The notes under the pieces: generated by a model | What the model saw: the letters and a program-made list of their open reading frames with translations, nothing else | Told to the model about the DNA's origin: nothing | Databases searched by the model: none | Source: JAIBCM01 sp041395165 | GTDB lineage: Bacteria > Verrucomicrobiota > Verrucomicrobiia > JADLBR01 > JAIBCM01 | Direction of reading: 5' to 3' | Length of the DNA: 64,000 bases | Assembly: GCA_041395165.1 (NCBI GenBank) | Contig: JAWLBA010000005.1 | Span: forward strand, 46,930 to 110,929 | Translations under genes and position numbers: made by a program | Shown: positions 36,172 through 44,959 of the stretch, in pieces | Layout: every line of letters starts with the position of its first letter | How positions within the stretch are numbered: the first letter of the stretch is position 1

Positions 36172-37988
36172 ATGGCAAGTGTGGCGTTAAGTGAAAGTGA
36201 ACATTCTCATGCGGTTGTAGATCATCATCACGAAGAATTAAGTTTTTTACGAAAGTATGTTTTTTCGACTGATCATAAGATGATCGGAATTCAATATGGA
36301 ATTACAGCTCTACTTTTTGTTGTTTGGTTTTGTTTTGATGATGTTAATGCGTTGGCAGTTGGCTTATCCGGGTAAGCCGCTTCCTTGGTTTGGGGATTGG
36401 ATGTGGCTTTGTTGGGTAAAAAAATGCGGCATTACTTATGCCGGATGGAGTGATGTCGCCTGATCTTTACAATTCTTTTGGTGCGATGCATGGAACCATT
36501 ATGGTTTTTTTGGGTGTTGTTCCTTTAGGTTTTGCGGCATTTGGCAACTATGTGGTGCCGTTACAGGTTGGTGCACCAGATATGGCTTTCCCGCGAATTA
36601 ACATGGCTAGTTATCACTCTTTTTTGTGGGGTGGCCTTGTCATGTTGATAAGTTTTTTTGTGCCGGGAGGGGCGGCTAAGTCGGGTTGGACCTCTTATTC
36701 TCCTTTAGCGAGCATTGCTGATACAGCTTATCATCCGTTTTGGAATGGTCAAACGATGTGGTTGTTGGGCATGGTGCTTTTGATTACATCTTCGTTGTTG
36801 GGGTCGGTTAATTTTATTGCGACAATTATTCAGTTACGAGCTAAAGGTATGAGTTGGATGCGCATGCCTTTTTTTGTATGGGCGCAGTTAGTGACTGCTT
36901 TTTTATTGCTATTGGCTTTCCCTCCTTTGGAAGCCGCTGGGGTGATGCAGTTGATGGATCGTGTGGCTGGAACGAGTTTTTTTCTGCCTTCTGGTTTAGT
37001 GGTGAATGGTCAACATTTTAGTGCTTTAAGTGGCGGAGGGAGTCCTTTGTTATGGCAGCATCTTTTTTGGTTTTTAGGGCATCCTGAGGTTTATGTGATT
37101 CTTTTGCCAGCTTTAGGAATGGTTTGTGAAATTCTTGCCACAAACGCGCGTAAGCCAATTTGGGGATATCCTTCTTTGGTTTTTTCTGTGATTGCGATTG
37201 GATTTTTGTCTTTCATTGTATGGGCGCATCATATGTATATGACGGGAATGGGCACTAAAGTGAGCGCTTTTTTTCAAACAACAACGGTGATGATTTCTGT
37301 GCCTTCGGTGATTATTTTAAGTTGTTTGTTAATTTCGTTATGGGGAGGGTCGATTCGTTTTACGGTGCCTATGCTTTTTGCTTTAGGTTTTTTACCGATG
37401 TTTGGAATAGGGGGATTGACGGGGATTCCTTTAGCATTTAGTGCGTTGGGATCTTATTTGCATGATAGTTATTATGTGATTGGGCATTTTCATTATGTGG
37501 TGGCGCCAGGGGTTGTTTTTGGTTTATTTGCTGGAGTGTATCATTGGTATCCTAAAATTACAGGACGGTTTATGAATGAATTTTGGGGTAAGGTGCATTT
37601 TTGGGCTACTTTGGTTTGTATGAATGGAGTTTTCTTTCCCATGTTTTTACAGGGCATGGCAGGTATGCATCGGCGATGGTATGATGGCGGTGCGGCTTAT
37701 GAGCTTTCTAAGCCGTTGTTGCATTGGAATGAGTTTATGTCGATTTCGGCTTGGATTATGGGTTTGGCACAGATTCCGTTTATTATTAATTTCTTCACCA
37801 GTTTTCGAATAGGTAAAAAAGCCTCAGACAATCCTTGGGAGTCAACTACTTTGGAATGGCAAACGCCTACGCCTCCGCCTCATGGTAATTTTGCTATAGA
37901 ACCTGTAGTTTATCGGGGGCCTTATGAATATAGTGTGCCGGGAGAATCAAAAGATTTTTCTCCACAAAATGAGCCAGTGAAAGAGTAA
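36172..37988 (+). CDS. ctaD: cytochrome c oxidase subunit I, N-terminus frameshifted
   Basis: The likely start is the ATG at 36172 (MASVALSESEHSHAV). LRKYVFSTDHKMIGIQYG is followed by frameshifts near 36330 and 36410-36440. The middle piece MLMRWQLAYPGKPLPWFGDW is in another frame, and the rest is open from 36438. Metal sites are intact: MHGTIMVFLG (heme a), GHPEVYVILLPALGM (CuB His and cross-linked Tyr), WAHHMYMTG (CuB His pair) and DSYYVIGHFHYVV (heme a3/a). It is the catalytic subunit of an A-type oxidase. The lesions, in T, A and G runs, look like consensus errors because the rest is perfectly conserved. Confidence 0.9.
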
Positions 37989-38008
37989 AAGAAGAAGTTA
38001 TAAATTTT

Positions 38009-38872
38009 ATGGAAATTCCTTATACGGTAAAAGCTAGACCTGATACAGGCTTGTGGAATGCTAAAGTTGGGATTTGGCTTTTTTTAGCTTCTGAAGTGAT
38101 GTTGTTTGGTGGCCTTTTTTCGGCTTACATTTTTTTGCGATTGGGTTCGTGGCATTGGCCTCATGGAATTTTGAATATTCCGATAGGTTTGTTCAATACC
38201 TTTGTTTTGATTACTTCTAGTGTTACGATGGTTTTTGCTTGGGCATCGCTTAAGATGCGTAATTTACATAAGTTTGAATGTTTTTTAGGTATAACCATTT
38301 TGTGTGGATTTATTTTCTTAGGGGTGAAATCTTATGAGTATTATGAAAAATTTCATCATTATGGATTAATTTTTAAAAATGAAGCAGTAGCGAATCGTTA
38401 TCGAGCTGAAGTGGAAGCCGCTGGTGGACAGATCAAACCTTCTATTATTGAAGGACAATTTGAGGTGACAGGCCATATTGAGGAGATGGATGAGGAAACG
38501 ATGAAGTTTATCCCGGATTCGATTCATAGCAGTGAGCCGATGGTGCAAATTATTTCAGTTTTACAAGCGGTCACGGGTAAGAAAACGGAGCACGGTGAAG
38601 CGGTTGTTTTTCAACAAGATGATGTTTATCGTTGGGGACCGTTTGTTCCGCATTATAGTTCTTATTTTGCGATTTATTTTACGTTAACTGGACTGCACGC
38701 GTTACATGTGATTGGGGGCATGATAGTAATGGCTTATTTTTGGATTCCCGGCCGCAAGCTTTATCATACCGATCCTGAGCATTTTACAAATCGAGTAGAA
38801 GTGGTAGGTTTATTTTGGCATTTTGTAGATTTAGTGTGGATTTTTTTGTTTCCCGTTCTTTATTTATTGTAG
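38009..38872 (+). CDS. ctaE: cytochrome c oxidase subunit III
   Basis: The 287-aa protein has several transmembrane helices, starting NAKVGIWLFLASEVMLFGGL, the usual CoxC first helix with its acidic residue. It ends EVVGLFWHFVDLVWIFLFPV, the family signature. A ~90-residue insertion (~110-210) with FHHYGLIFKNEAVANRYRAE lies between helices, longer than in most relatives. It is 20 bases after ctaD and 21 before ctaF. It stabilises the oxidase core. Confidence 0.92.
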   Translation: MEIPYTVKARPDTGLWNAKVGIWLFLASEVMLFGGLFSAYIFLRLGSWHWPHGILNIPIGLFNTFVLITSSVTMVFAWASLKMRNLHKFECFLGITILCGFIFLGVKSYEYYEKFHHYGLIFKNEAVANRYRAEVEAAGGQIKPSIIEGQFEVTGHIEEMDEETMKFIPDSIHSSEPMVQIISVLQAVTGKKTEHGEAVVFQQDDVYRWGPFVPHYSSYFAIYFTLTGLHALHVIGGMIVMAYFWIPGRKLYHTDPEHFTNRVEVVGLFWHFVDLVWIFLFPVLYLL

Positions 38873-38893
38873 GAGTAATATTAGGAGAAAAAT

Positions 38894-39196
38894 ATGGCAG
38901 GCGACGATGCGGTAGCGATTAAAAGTCATTTAAAGTTTTATGTTGGAATTTTTGCAGCTTTGTTGGTTTTGACCGTAATAACGGTGGTGGTTTCGTATAT
39001 TCACTTGGGCACGGCGGGTAATATTACATTGGCTTTAGTTATTGCAACTTTGAAAGCGTCTTTAGTGGCGGCTTTTTTCATGCATCTTTCTTCGGAAAAG
39101 ACGACAATTTATCGTTTAATGATTTCGGCTCTGTTTTTTTTCCTGGTTTTAGTTTTTTTAAGTATTTTTGCGTTTTTAGATCCTATCAGAAATTGA
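38894..39196 (+). CDS. ctaF: cytochrome c oxidase subunit IV-type protein
   Basis: The 100-aa protein with three transmembrane helices has SHLKFYVGIFAALLVLTVIT and TLKASLVAAFFMHLSSEKTT. The KA-x4-AxFFMHL pattern is diagnostic of the prokaryotic COX4 family. It is a small structural subunit of aa3/caa3 oxidases. It has the standard place after subunit III and the normal length. Intact. Confidence 0.88.
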   Translation: MAGDDAVAIKSHLKFYVGIFAALLVLTVITVVVSYIHLGTAGNITLALVIATLKASLVAAFFMHLSSEKTTIYRLMISALFFFLVLVFLSIFAFLDPIRN

Positions 39197-39199
39197 ATT

Positions 39200-39406
39200 A
39201 TGTCGTTGCGTTGGTTTCATTTGGTTTTTATTGCTCTATCTCTTGCTTTATTGTGGGGATTGGCAGCGGCGTGTTATTACATTTATAAAAATCAAGGTGA
39301 AGAGAAAGCATACTTTATTGCGGCAATCGTTGGAGGAGTGTTGGGTTTGATTTTATTAATTTATGGAATTGTTTTTTGTTTGAAAATGCGACGTTTAAAA
39401 TCATGA
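39200..39406 (+). CDS. small two-helix membrane protein of the cox operon
   Basis: This 68-aa protein is almost entirely two transmembrane helices (~5-28 and ~42-62) with a short charged turn (KNQGEEKA) and a basic C-terminus. It starts 3 bases after ctaF and overlaps the next gene by four bases (ATGA), which argues that it is real and translated with the oxidase. No family recognised. It may be an accessory oxidase subunit. Confidence 0.65.
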   Translation: MSLRWFHLVFIALSLALLWGLAAACYYIYKNQGEEKAYFIAAIVGGVLGLILLIYGIVFCLKMRRLKS

Positions 39407-39678
39407 AGAAGAAGAAAATATATCAAAGGTTGGCTTACGTAGGCGGTGTAGGATTATTTTTTTCTTCCACAAGCATGGGCTATAGTTGTTCGGCTTGTTT
39501 TAGTGCACCTAATTCGATTGTTTCTATTGCCATAGGGAATGCGATTCTTTTTTTGCTGGGTGTTGTGGGGATGGTTTTGTTAAGTGTGGTCGGTTTTATT
39601 GGATGTCTGGCCTACCGAGCTAAAAAAGCAAAAATCCAAGCAATGAGGTTGCAACAGGAGGAGATGAGCCATGCTTAA
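39403..39678 (+). CDS. small membrane protein with CxxC motif in the cox operon
   Basis: The start is the ATG at 39403, overlapping the preceding stop by four bases, giving 91 aa. A basic N-terminus (MKKKKIYQRL) leads a signal-like helix, then GYSCSACFSAPNS, with a CxxC pair that could bind copper or form a disulfide. A second transmembrane helix and a basic tail follow. It overlaps the next gene (subunit II) by eight bases. It is plausibly an assembly factor for the CuA or CuB site, but that is inference. Confidence 0.62.
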   Translation: MKKKKIYQRLAYVGGVGLFFSSTSMGYSCSACFSAPNSIVSIAIGNAILFLLGVVGMVLLSVVGFIGCLAYRAKKAKIQAMRLQQEEMSHA

Positions 39679-40417
39679 TCAGTGGTTAGGAATGTCGAAA
39701 AATGCTTCAGAACACGGAGCGCAAATTGATAATCTTTTGGAGTTTGTTCATTGGTTTATGTTGTTGTTGTTTATTGGATGGACTGCTTTTTTTATTTGCA
39801 GCGTTATTCGATTTCGTAAGAAGCGCAATCCTAAGGCCAATTATCATGGTGTGAAAACGCGATTGGCTACTCATTTGGAGGTGGGAGTGGTGATTACCGA
39901 GGCCGTCTTATTGTTTGGTTTTGCTTTTCCGTTATGGGCTAAACAGGCGAAAAAATTTCCTAGTACTCGAGATGCGGTGCAGGTGCGAGCGATCGGACAA
40001 CAGTTCGGCTGGAATTTTCATTATCCCGGACCAGATAATCAATTTGGCAAAGGAGACCCCGATCTGGTTACGGCAGCAAATCCTTTAGGATTAGATTATG
40101 ATAACGATCCGGCCGCGAAGGATGATATCGTGAATTATAATGAAATGCATTTACCATTGGATAAGCCGGCTATTGTTTATATCAGCTCAAAAGATGTGAT
40201 TCATAATTACGATTTGCCTAATATGCGAATATCCCAGGATGCAATTCCTGGAACGAGTGTGCCAGTATGGTTTACTCCGACGCGAGTGGGAGAATTTGAG
40301 ATTGTTTGCGCCCAGCTTTGTGGCCAGGGCCATTATAATATGAAAGGGCTTCTTGTGATAGATAAAGCTAAGGATTTTGAAGCGTGGCTCAAAGAAAAAG
40401 CTGCAGTAACTCAATAA
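39671..40417 (+). CDS. ctaC: cytochrome c oxidase subunit II
   Basis: The 248-aa protein has two N-terminal transmembrane helices (~26-48 and ~72-94) and a periplasmic cupredoxin domain. AIGQQFGWNFHYPGPDNQFG, SSKDVIHNYDLPNMRISQDA and the CuA site CAQLCGQGHYNMKGLLVI carry both Cys, the His and the Met. No CxxCH heme motif follows, so this is aa3-type rather than caa3-type, and cytochrome c must dock from elsewhere. Its position after subunits I, III and IV is unusual, since subunit II usually leads. Intact. Confidence 0.92.
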   Translation: MLNQWLGMSKNASEHGAQIDNLLEFVHWFMLLLFIGWTAFFICSVIRFRKKRNPKANYHGVKTRLATHLEVGVVITEAVLLFGFAFPLWAKQAKKFPSTRDAVQVRAIGQQFGWNFHYPGPDNQFGKGDPDLVTAANPLGLDYDNDPAAKDDIVNYNEMHLPLDKPAIVYISSKDVIHNYDLPNMRISQDAIPGTSVPVWFTPTRVGEFEIVCAQLCGQGHYNMKGLLVIDKAKDFEAWLKEKAAVTQ

Positions 40418-40477
40418 TTTAGATTTTAAGTTAAAAATAAAATTGGGTTTTGTATTAGTAATTATTTATTCTGTTCA

Positions 40478-40506
40478 TTGACCCAGTAAGGGTTTCATAT
40501 TAATCT
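40478..40506 (+). promoter_or_regulatory. weak candidate promoter for ctaA
   Basis: In the 118-base gap between ctaC and ctaA, TTGACC (40478-40483) is followed after 17 bases by TAATCT (40501-40506). The -35 match is good and the -10 is poor. ctaA may also be read through from the cox operon, since no convincing terminator hairpin is seen. Confidence 0.3.
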
Positions 40507-40535
40507 AAGATTTAAAAGAATTTGGACATTAATTC

Positions 40536-41561
40536 ATGACGACTCTACAATATCGAGCTAGTTTGTTTTGGATGAGTTGTTTCGTAGCTTGGGCAACTCT
40601 TATTTTGATTGGAGCGGGCGGTTTGGTGACAAGCCATAATGTGGGTATGTCGGTGCCAGATTGGCCGACGACTTATGGTTATAACATGTTTTTCTTTCCC
40701 TGGTCCAAAATGGTGGGAGGGATTTTGATGGAGCATTCGCATCGATTGATTGCATCGGGAGTGGGTTTTTTAACGATTTTTTTAGCTATTTTTATTACGA
40801 TTAAAGAAAAACGGTCATGGATAAAAAAATTAGCTTGGTTGGCGGTATTACTTGTTATCTTACAAGGCATTTTAGGGGGATTGCGCGTGGTTTGGATGAA
40901 AGATGAAATTGGAATTTTTCATGCTTGCTTGGCACAGAGCTTTTTAGTTTTGATGAGCTTGTTACCACTCTTTTTTTCACGAACGTGGTTGGATTTTTCT
41001 TTGGAAAAACCCGTTATAAAATCCACTTTTACTTTAACCGCGATCACATTAGGACTCATTTTTTTGCAATTAGTTTTGGGAGCTATCATGCGTCATGAGC
41101 ATGCCGATCTTGCAATTACGGATTTTCCTTTGGCTTATGGTCAGATTATTCCCAACTTAGACGAAGCGCGATTGAATCAGATTAATGAAAGAAGATTGCA
41201 AATTCAAGGGTTGCAACCGACAGATCGTTTTCAAATTCACTTACAATTAGGTCACCGAGGTGTAGCTGGTTTTATTTTTTTGGGTGTGCTGGGTTGTTGG
41301 ATAGCGTTATTTCGAGAAAAAAATTTTTTAAGAAAATGGGCAACGCTTTGGTTGTTTTTGGTGATTTTACAAATTGCTTTGGGCGCATGGACCATTTGGA
41401 GTAATAAGGCGGCAGATGTGGCGACCGGGCATGTGATTGTGGGAAGTTTGATTTTTGTGACGGGTAGTTTACTTTTTGCTTTATTATGGAAAGCTCGAGT
41501 TGTTTCTCGAATCCAGGTTGAAAAATCAGTTGCAATCGGTTTAGTAAGTGAGGCAGCATGA
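40536..41561 (+). CDS. ctaA: heme A synthase
   Basis: The 341-aa protein with about eight transmembrane helices has the CtaA/COX15 features: LILIGAGGLVTSHNVGMSVP then DWPTTYG, MEHSHRLIASGVGFLTIFLA, QGILGGLRVVWMKDEIGIFH and the second-half QLGHRGVAGFIFLG. The paired His residues bind heme. It oxidises the C8 methyl of heme O to make heme A for the oxidase encoded just upstream. The stop overlaps the next gene by four bases (ATGA), pairing it with ctaB. Intact. Confidence 0.93.
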   Translation: MTTLQYRASLFWMSCFVAWATLILIGAGGLVTSHNVGMSVPDWPTTYGYNMFFFPWSKMVGGILMEHSHRLIASGVGFLTIFLAIFITIKEKRSWIKKLAWLAVLLVILQGILGGLRVVWMKDEIGIFHACLAQSFLVLMSLLPLFFSRTWLDFSLEKPVIKSTFTLTAITLGLIFLQLVLGAIMRHEHADLAITDFPLAYGQIIPNLDEARLNQINERRLQIQGLQPTDRFQIHLQLGHRGVAGFIFLGVLGCWIALFREKNFLRKWATLWLFLVILQIALGAWTIWSNKAADVATGHVIVGSLIFVTGSLLFALLWKARVVSRIQVEKSVAIGLVSEAA

Positions 41562-42456
41562 AATCGAGTGCAGCCACTTCTGCGAAACAAACTTTTTCTT
41601 TTTCAACGCGTGTTGCTGATTATTCGGAGCTTTTCAAGGTAAGATTAACTTTGTTGGTTTTAATTACTACGGGCGTTGGCTTTTATTTAGCGAGCGCTTT
41701 TGGCTTTGATAGTTTGTTGTTTCTTCATGCGATAGTGGGCACAGCCTTGGTTGCAGGTGGGGCCGCGGCTTTGAATCAGGTTTTAGAGCGAGAATGGGAT
41801 AAGCGAATGCGTCGCACGCAAAATCGGCCTTTGCCTGCAAGACGTTTATCGGTTCAAGAAGCGTGTATTGTTGGATTGCTCATAAGTTTAGTGGGCATGG
41901 TTTATTTAGCGGGATGGGTGAATCCTTTGGCGAGTTTGCTAGCGGGGTTAACTTGGGTGATTTATTTATTTGTCTACACTCCGCTTAAGCGAAAAACACT
42001 TTTAAATACATTGGTGGTGCGATTCCCGGTGCGTTGCCACCTGTCATCGGTTGGGCTGCGGTGAGAAATGAGATTTCTATCGAAGCTGTCGCACTCTTTG
42101 CGATTATTTTTTTCTGGCAGATTCCTCATTTTTTGGCCATCGCGTGGATGTATCGTGACGATTATGCTGTAGCGGAATTTCAAATGTTACCGGTTTTGGA
42201 TCAAGACGGAAATCATACCTCGCGTCAGATTTTGGGTTATACGTTAGCCCTTATTCCTATCAGTTTGATGCCAGTTGTGTTGAATATGGCAGGCGAAATT
42301 TATGCGATTTTTGCGTTGGTTTTTGATTTGGCTTTTTTAATTTTAGCTATTTGTTTTATGAAACGTCGCGCACGACAAGAGGCTAAATATTTATTTTTAG
42401 CATCCATTTTTTATCTACCTCTTTTGTTAACAGTTTTAGTTTTGGATAAGCGTTAA
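41558..42456 (+). CDS. ctaB: protoheme IX farnesyltransferase (heme O synthase), one frameshift
   Basis: This UbiA-superfamily polytopic protein has LFKVRLTLLVLITTGVGFYL, NQVLEREWDKRMRRTQNRPL (the N-x3-D-x2-D/R-x3-R-P prenyl-diphosphate site) and IFFWQIPHFLAIAWMYRDDY (the second aspartate motif). The frame breaks at ~42018: inserting one G in the GTGG run gives TLVGAIPGALPPVIGWAAVR and a continuous ~299-aa protein, the normal size. It farnesylates heme B to heme O. It overlaps ctaA by four bases. The single-base loss in a G run is most simply a sequencing error. Confidence 0.88.
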
Positions 42457-42530
42457 TGGCCCTGGGCCGAGTCGAACGGCCGACCAAAGGTTTAGGAAAC
42501 CTCTGCTCTATCCATCTGAGCTACAGGGCC
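42457..42530 (-). tRNA. tRNA-Arg (anticodon CCT)
   Basis: On the reverse strand the cloverleaf is complete: a 7-bp acceptor (GGCCCTG/CAGGGCC), a D arm with TAGCTCAGATGGATAGAGCA, anticodon stem GAGGT/ACCTT around the loop TTCCTAA giving anticodon CCT, and T arm GGCCG-TTCGACT-CGGCC. The discriminator is A and no CCA is encoded. It reads AGG codons. Its 5' end overlaps the 3' end of the ureidoglycolate-lyase-like frame. Confidence 0.95.
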
Positions 42531-43025
42531 TTCACTTAAAAGAACAGTTTGTTGTAATTCTATTTCATCGCAATTTTTATCTTGGCCTTTGCGACCCACT
42601 ACAAGAAATACGGTTTCTTTTTGTAAAGCAATAACCTGATGATGCCAAGTGCCTCGCGCGTAATTGACTCCTTGACCTGCAGGCACGTAGAATATTTTGA
42701 TTTTTTCTGGATCGATTTGATCGCTTGGAGGAGCAACAATCGATAAAAAAGGTTGGCTGACTAATGGAATAAAAGCCTGACTGGAATGAGGGTGACGCTC
42801 TAATTTGCGAATGGTAAAAGGGAAGGTAATGGGCGTGACACGAAAAATGCTAAGGAGCGGCGAACCTTGATGATCGTTTAAATCTAGTTTGGCAACTTCA
42901 TCAAAGCGAATGGCTGTTCCGTCGTTAGTGGGATAACCGCCTGATTGAGGAACGGTAATGAGTTCACCAAAGGCTTTGAAAGTGGCGCTGTTGATGACTT
43001 CAATTTTCGAGTTCATATTTTTCAC
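42492..43025 (-). CDS. allA: ureidoglycolate lyase-like protein (AllA family)
   Basis: The 177-aa protein has AllA-like features: an N-terminal FKAFGELITVPQ strand, DEVAKLDLNDHQGSPLLSIF, HPHSSQAFIPL, FLSIVAPP and the cupin-like VNYARGTWHHQVIAL (the metal-area histidines). The family splits ureidoglycolate to glyoxylate and urea in purine breakdown. The last ~14 codons (GPVAQMDRAEVS) are read from tRNA-Arg, so the native end was probably around VLLSE and has lost its stop. No other allantoin genes are nearby, so a different role for this fold is possible. Confidence 0.78.
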   Translation of the reverse strand: MKNMNSKIEVINSATFKAFGELITVPQSGGYPTNDGTAIRFDEVAKLDLNDHQGSPLLSIFRVTPITFPFTIRKLERHPHSSQAFIPLVSQPFLSIVAPPSDQIDPEKIKIFYVPAGQGVNYARGTWHHQVIALQKETVFLVVGRKGQDKNCDEIELQQTVLLSEGPVAQMDRAEVS

Positions 43026-43114
43026 GTTAGAGCAAGCTTTCGACTTGCCAAGACAGGATTAAACTCTTCACATCTTCATGAGTTGTCTTTAAGAAGGAGA
43101 GGCTGAAATTTATT

Positions 43115-44428
43115 ATGTTAGATATTAAACAAGTTCGTGAGCAAGGAAATGGAGTTAAACAAGCTTTGTCTCGTCGAAATGCTTCTTACTCGTCTTTAAT
43201 TGAAGAATGGCTGGGGGTGGATGCCAAGTGGCGCGAGGCTTTGGGAAAGTTGGAGACACTAAAAGCTCAGAAAAATAAATTGGCCAAAGAAATTGGTAAT
43301 CGCAAGTCGCGTGGCGAAAATGCGGATGAGCTGTTTTCAGAATCAAAAACGATTGCCGCTTCGATTGATGCCATTGAAAATGAGAGTCGAGAATTAGAGA
43401 ATGACGCTTATCAAAAAGCGCTTTTTATTCCCAATATTCCTCATGACTCAGTGCCCAATGGTTCAAGTGCAGAGCAAAATACTGTCGTAAAAGAGTGGGG
43501 CACCTCAAAAGTTGCAGAGTTAAAATCTCAAATTTCAAATTTTAAAACGCATGTCGAATTGGGCGAAAAACTGCAAATTTTAGATTTTGAGGCAGGCAGT
43601 AAAATTTCGGGCAGTGGCTTTGTTGTGTATCGTAAGGCGGGCGCAAAATTGGAAAGAGCGCTTATTCAATTTTTACTGGATTTGCATACTTCAGAGCATC
43701 GCTATCAAGAAGTTTCTCCACCCTTTTTGATTCATCGCAAGAGTATGATTGGGACAGGGCAATTGCCGAAGTTTGAAGAGGATATGTATGGAACGGGTCA
43801 AACGGGTGAGGACCTTTTTTTGGCGCCCACAGCGGAAGTGCCTGTAACCAATTTGCATCGAGACGAATTGTTAAGAGACGCAGACTTACCGATTTATTAT
43901 GCGGCTTATACGCCTTGTTTTCGCAAAGAGGCTGGAAGTTCAGGTCGCGAAACGAGAGGTCTGATTCGAATGCATCAGTTTGATAAAGTGGAATTGGTAA
44001 AAATTGTTAAACCCGAAACTTCTTATGAGGAACTAGAGAAGTTGCGAGAAAATGCGGAGCGGGTTTTGGAATTATTGGAATTGCCTTATCGCACACTTTT
44101 ATTGTGCGCGGGAGATATGGGCTTTGGAGCAGCGAAATGTTATGATATTGAAGTTTGGGCACCGGGCGAGAATCGATATTTAGAAGTTTCTTCCTGTAGC
44201 AATTTTGAAGATTTTCAGGCGCGACGCATGGCACTTCGTTTTAAAGATAGTACTGGGAAAAACCGTTTTTGTCATACGCTTAACGGTTCAGGAACGGCTT
44301 TGGCGCGTTTGGTTGTTGCTTTGTTAGAAGTTTATCAACAAAAAGATGGCACGATTATACTACCGGAAATTTTAATGCCTTATTTGGGTGGAAAGCGAAC
44401 GATTAATTTAAATGGGGAATTGAGTTAA
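43115..44428 (+). CDS. serS: seryl-tRNA synthetase
   Basis: The 437-aa class II synthetase has an N-terminal coiled-coil arm (~1-110, LDIKQVREQGNGVKQAL) that grips the tRNA variable arm. The catalytic domain has motif 2 (CFRKEAGSSGRETRGLIRMH, with FDKVELVKI following) and motif 3 (NGSGTALARLVVALLEVYQQ). TAEVPVTNLHRDEL is also characteristic. It contains a short insertion (SKVAELKSQISNFK, ~135-148) before HVELGEKLQILDFE, encoded by a repeat word. A good RBS (GAAGGAGAGG) lies upstream. Intact. Confidence 0.95.
   Translation: MLDIKQVREQGNGVKQALSRRNASYSSLIEEWLGVDAKWREALGKLETLKAQKNKLAKEIGNRKSRGENADELFSESKTIAASIDAIENESRELENDAYQKALFIPNIPHDSVPNGSSAEQNTVVKEWGTSKVAELKSQISNFKTHVELGEKLQILDFEAGSKISGSGFVVYRKAGAKLERALIQFLLDLHTSEHRYQEVSPPFLIHRKSMIGTGQLPKFEEDMYGTGQTGEDLFLAPTAEVPVTNLHRDELLRDADLPIYYAAYTPCFRKEAGSSGRETRGLIRMHQFDKVELVKIVKPETSYEELEKLRENAERVLELLELPYRTLLLCAGDMGFGAAKCYDIEVWAPGENRYLEVSSCSNFEDFQARRMALRFKDSTGKNRFCHTLNGSGTALARLVVALLEVYQQKDGTIILPEILMPYLGGKRTINLNGELS
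43525..43542 (+). repeat. short AT repeat word inside serS
   Basis: ATCTCAAATTTCAAATTT here is identical to the reverse strand of 28211-28228. It encodes part of a SQISNFK stretch in a surface insertion of SerRS, so a small interspersed repeat seems to have been absorbed in frame. Confidence 0.45.
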
Positions 44429-44892
44429 ATTTTTTTCTTCTGGTTTCGTTTAGCCCATTTTTGTAATTCGATCAATTCTTCTTCGGTAACATTATTAGGA
44501 ATTAAAAGTTTACCATTAGGAAGCGTAGTATCGATAATAGGTGCATAAACGACTCGTCCGTTGATGAAGACAACTAAATGTTTTCCGCGATTTGCGGTGG
44601 TGGTAACGTTGAGTACACTTGTGCCATGAGTATTAAAAGTTAATAAAGCGGAGTTGGGAAGATCTGAATAGGGTTGTGCATCAAGGAGATTTAATTCTGA
44701 AAGCTCAGGAACAGGAACAATAGCAATAGTTTTCGGAGGTTTTTCTAATACGACATTAACAATTTTATCACTTGGTAAGGCACCTTCACTTTCTAGATGA
44801 ATGCGTAAAGCGATTTTAGGTTTCCCTCCTCCAGCTTGCAGGATGGTAAAGGGTAAAAATAAGATAGTAAAAAAAGTGAAGTATTTCATCAT
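44425..44892 (-). CDS. secreted protein with SecD-like head domain, unknown function
   Basis: The start is set at 44892 (MMKYFTFFTILFLPFTILQA), giving a signal peptide and ~155 aa in all; an upstream in-frame ATG at 44931 is less likely. The mature part is all beta/alpha and ends VFINGRVVYAPIIDTTLPNG, with NNVTEEELIELQKWA. This is reminiscent of the P1-head segment of SecD, in which a G-K/R-V-x-x-A-P strand is followed by an -x-F-T-x-E-E-A helix. The similarity is a pattern only. The stop overlaps the serS stop region tail-to-tail. Confidence 0.6.
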   Translation of the reverse strand: MMKYFTFFTILFLPFTILQAGGGKPKIALRIHLESEGALPSDKIVNVVLEKPPKTIAIVPVPELSELNLLDAQPYSDLPNSALLTFNTHGTSVLNVTTTANRGKHLVVFINGRVVYAPIIDTTLPNGKLLIPNNVTEEELIELQKWAKRNQKKKI

Positions 44893-44933
44893 GCGAAAAA
44901 AAGTATAAGATTTTTGGGAAAAGTAATGCAAAA

Positions 44934-44957
44934 AAAAATCTTTCTCATAAGATTTTT
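44934..44957. promoter_or_regulatory. AT-rich hairpin before the start of the BsuPI-like gene
   Basis: A perfect 9-bp inverted repeat AAAAATCTT / AAGATTTTT with a 6-base loop ends three bases before the ATG at 44960. It lies between two divergent genes. It could hide the ribosome-binding region in the mRNA or act as a weak bidirectional terminator. No evidence beyond the symmetry. Confidence 0.35.
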
Positions 44958-44959
44958 AG

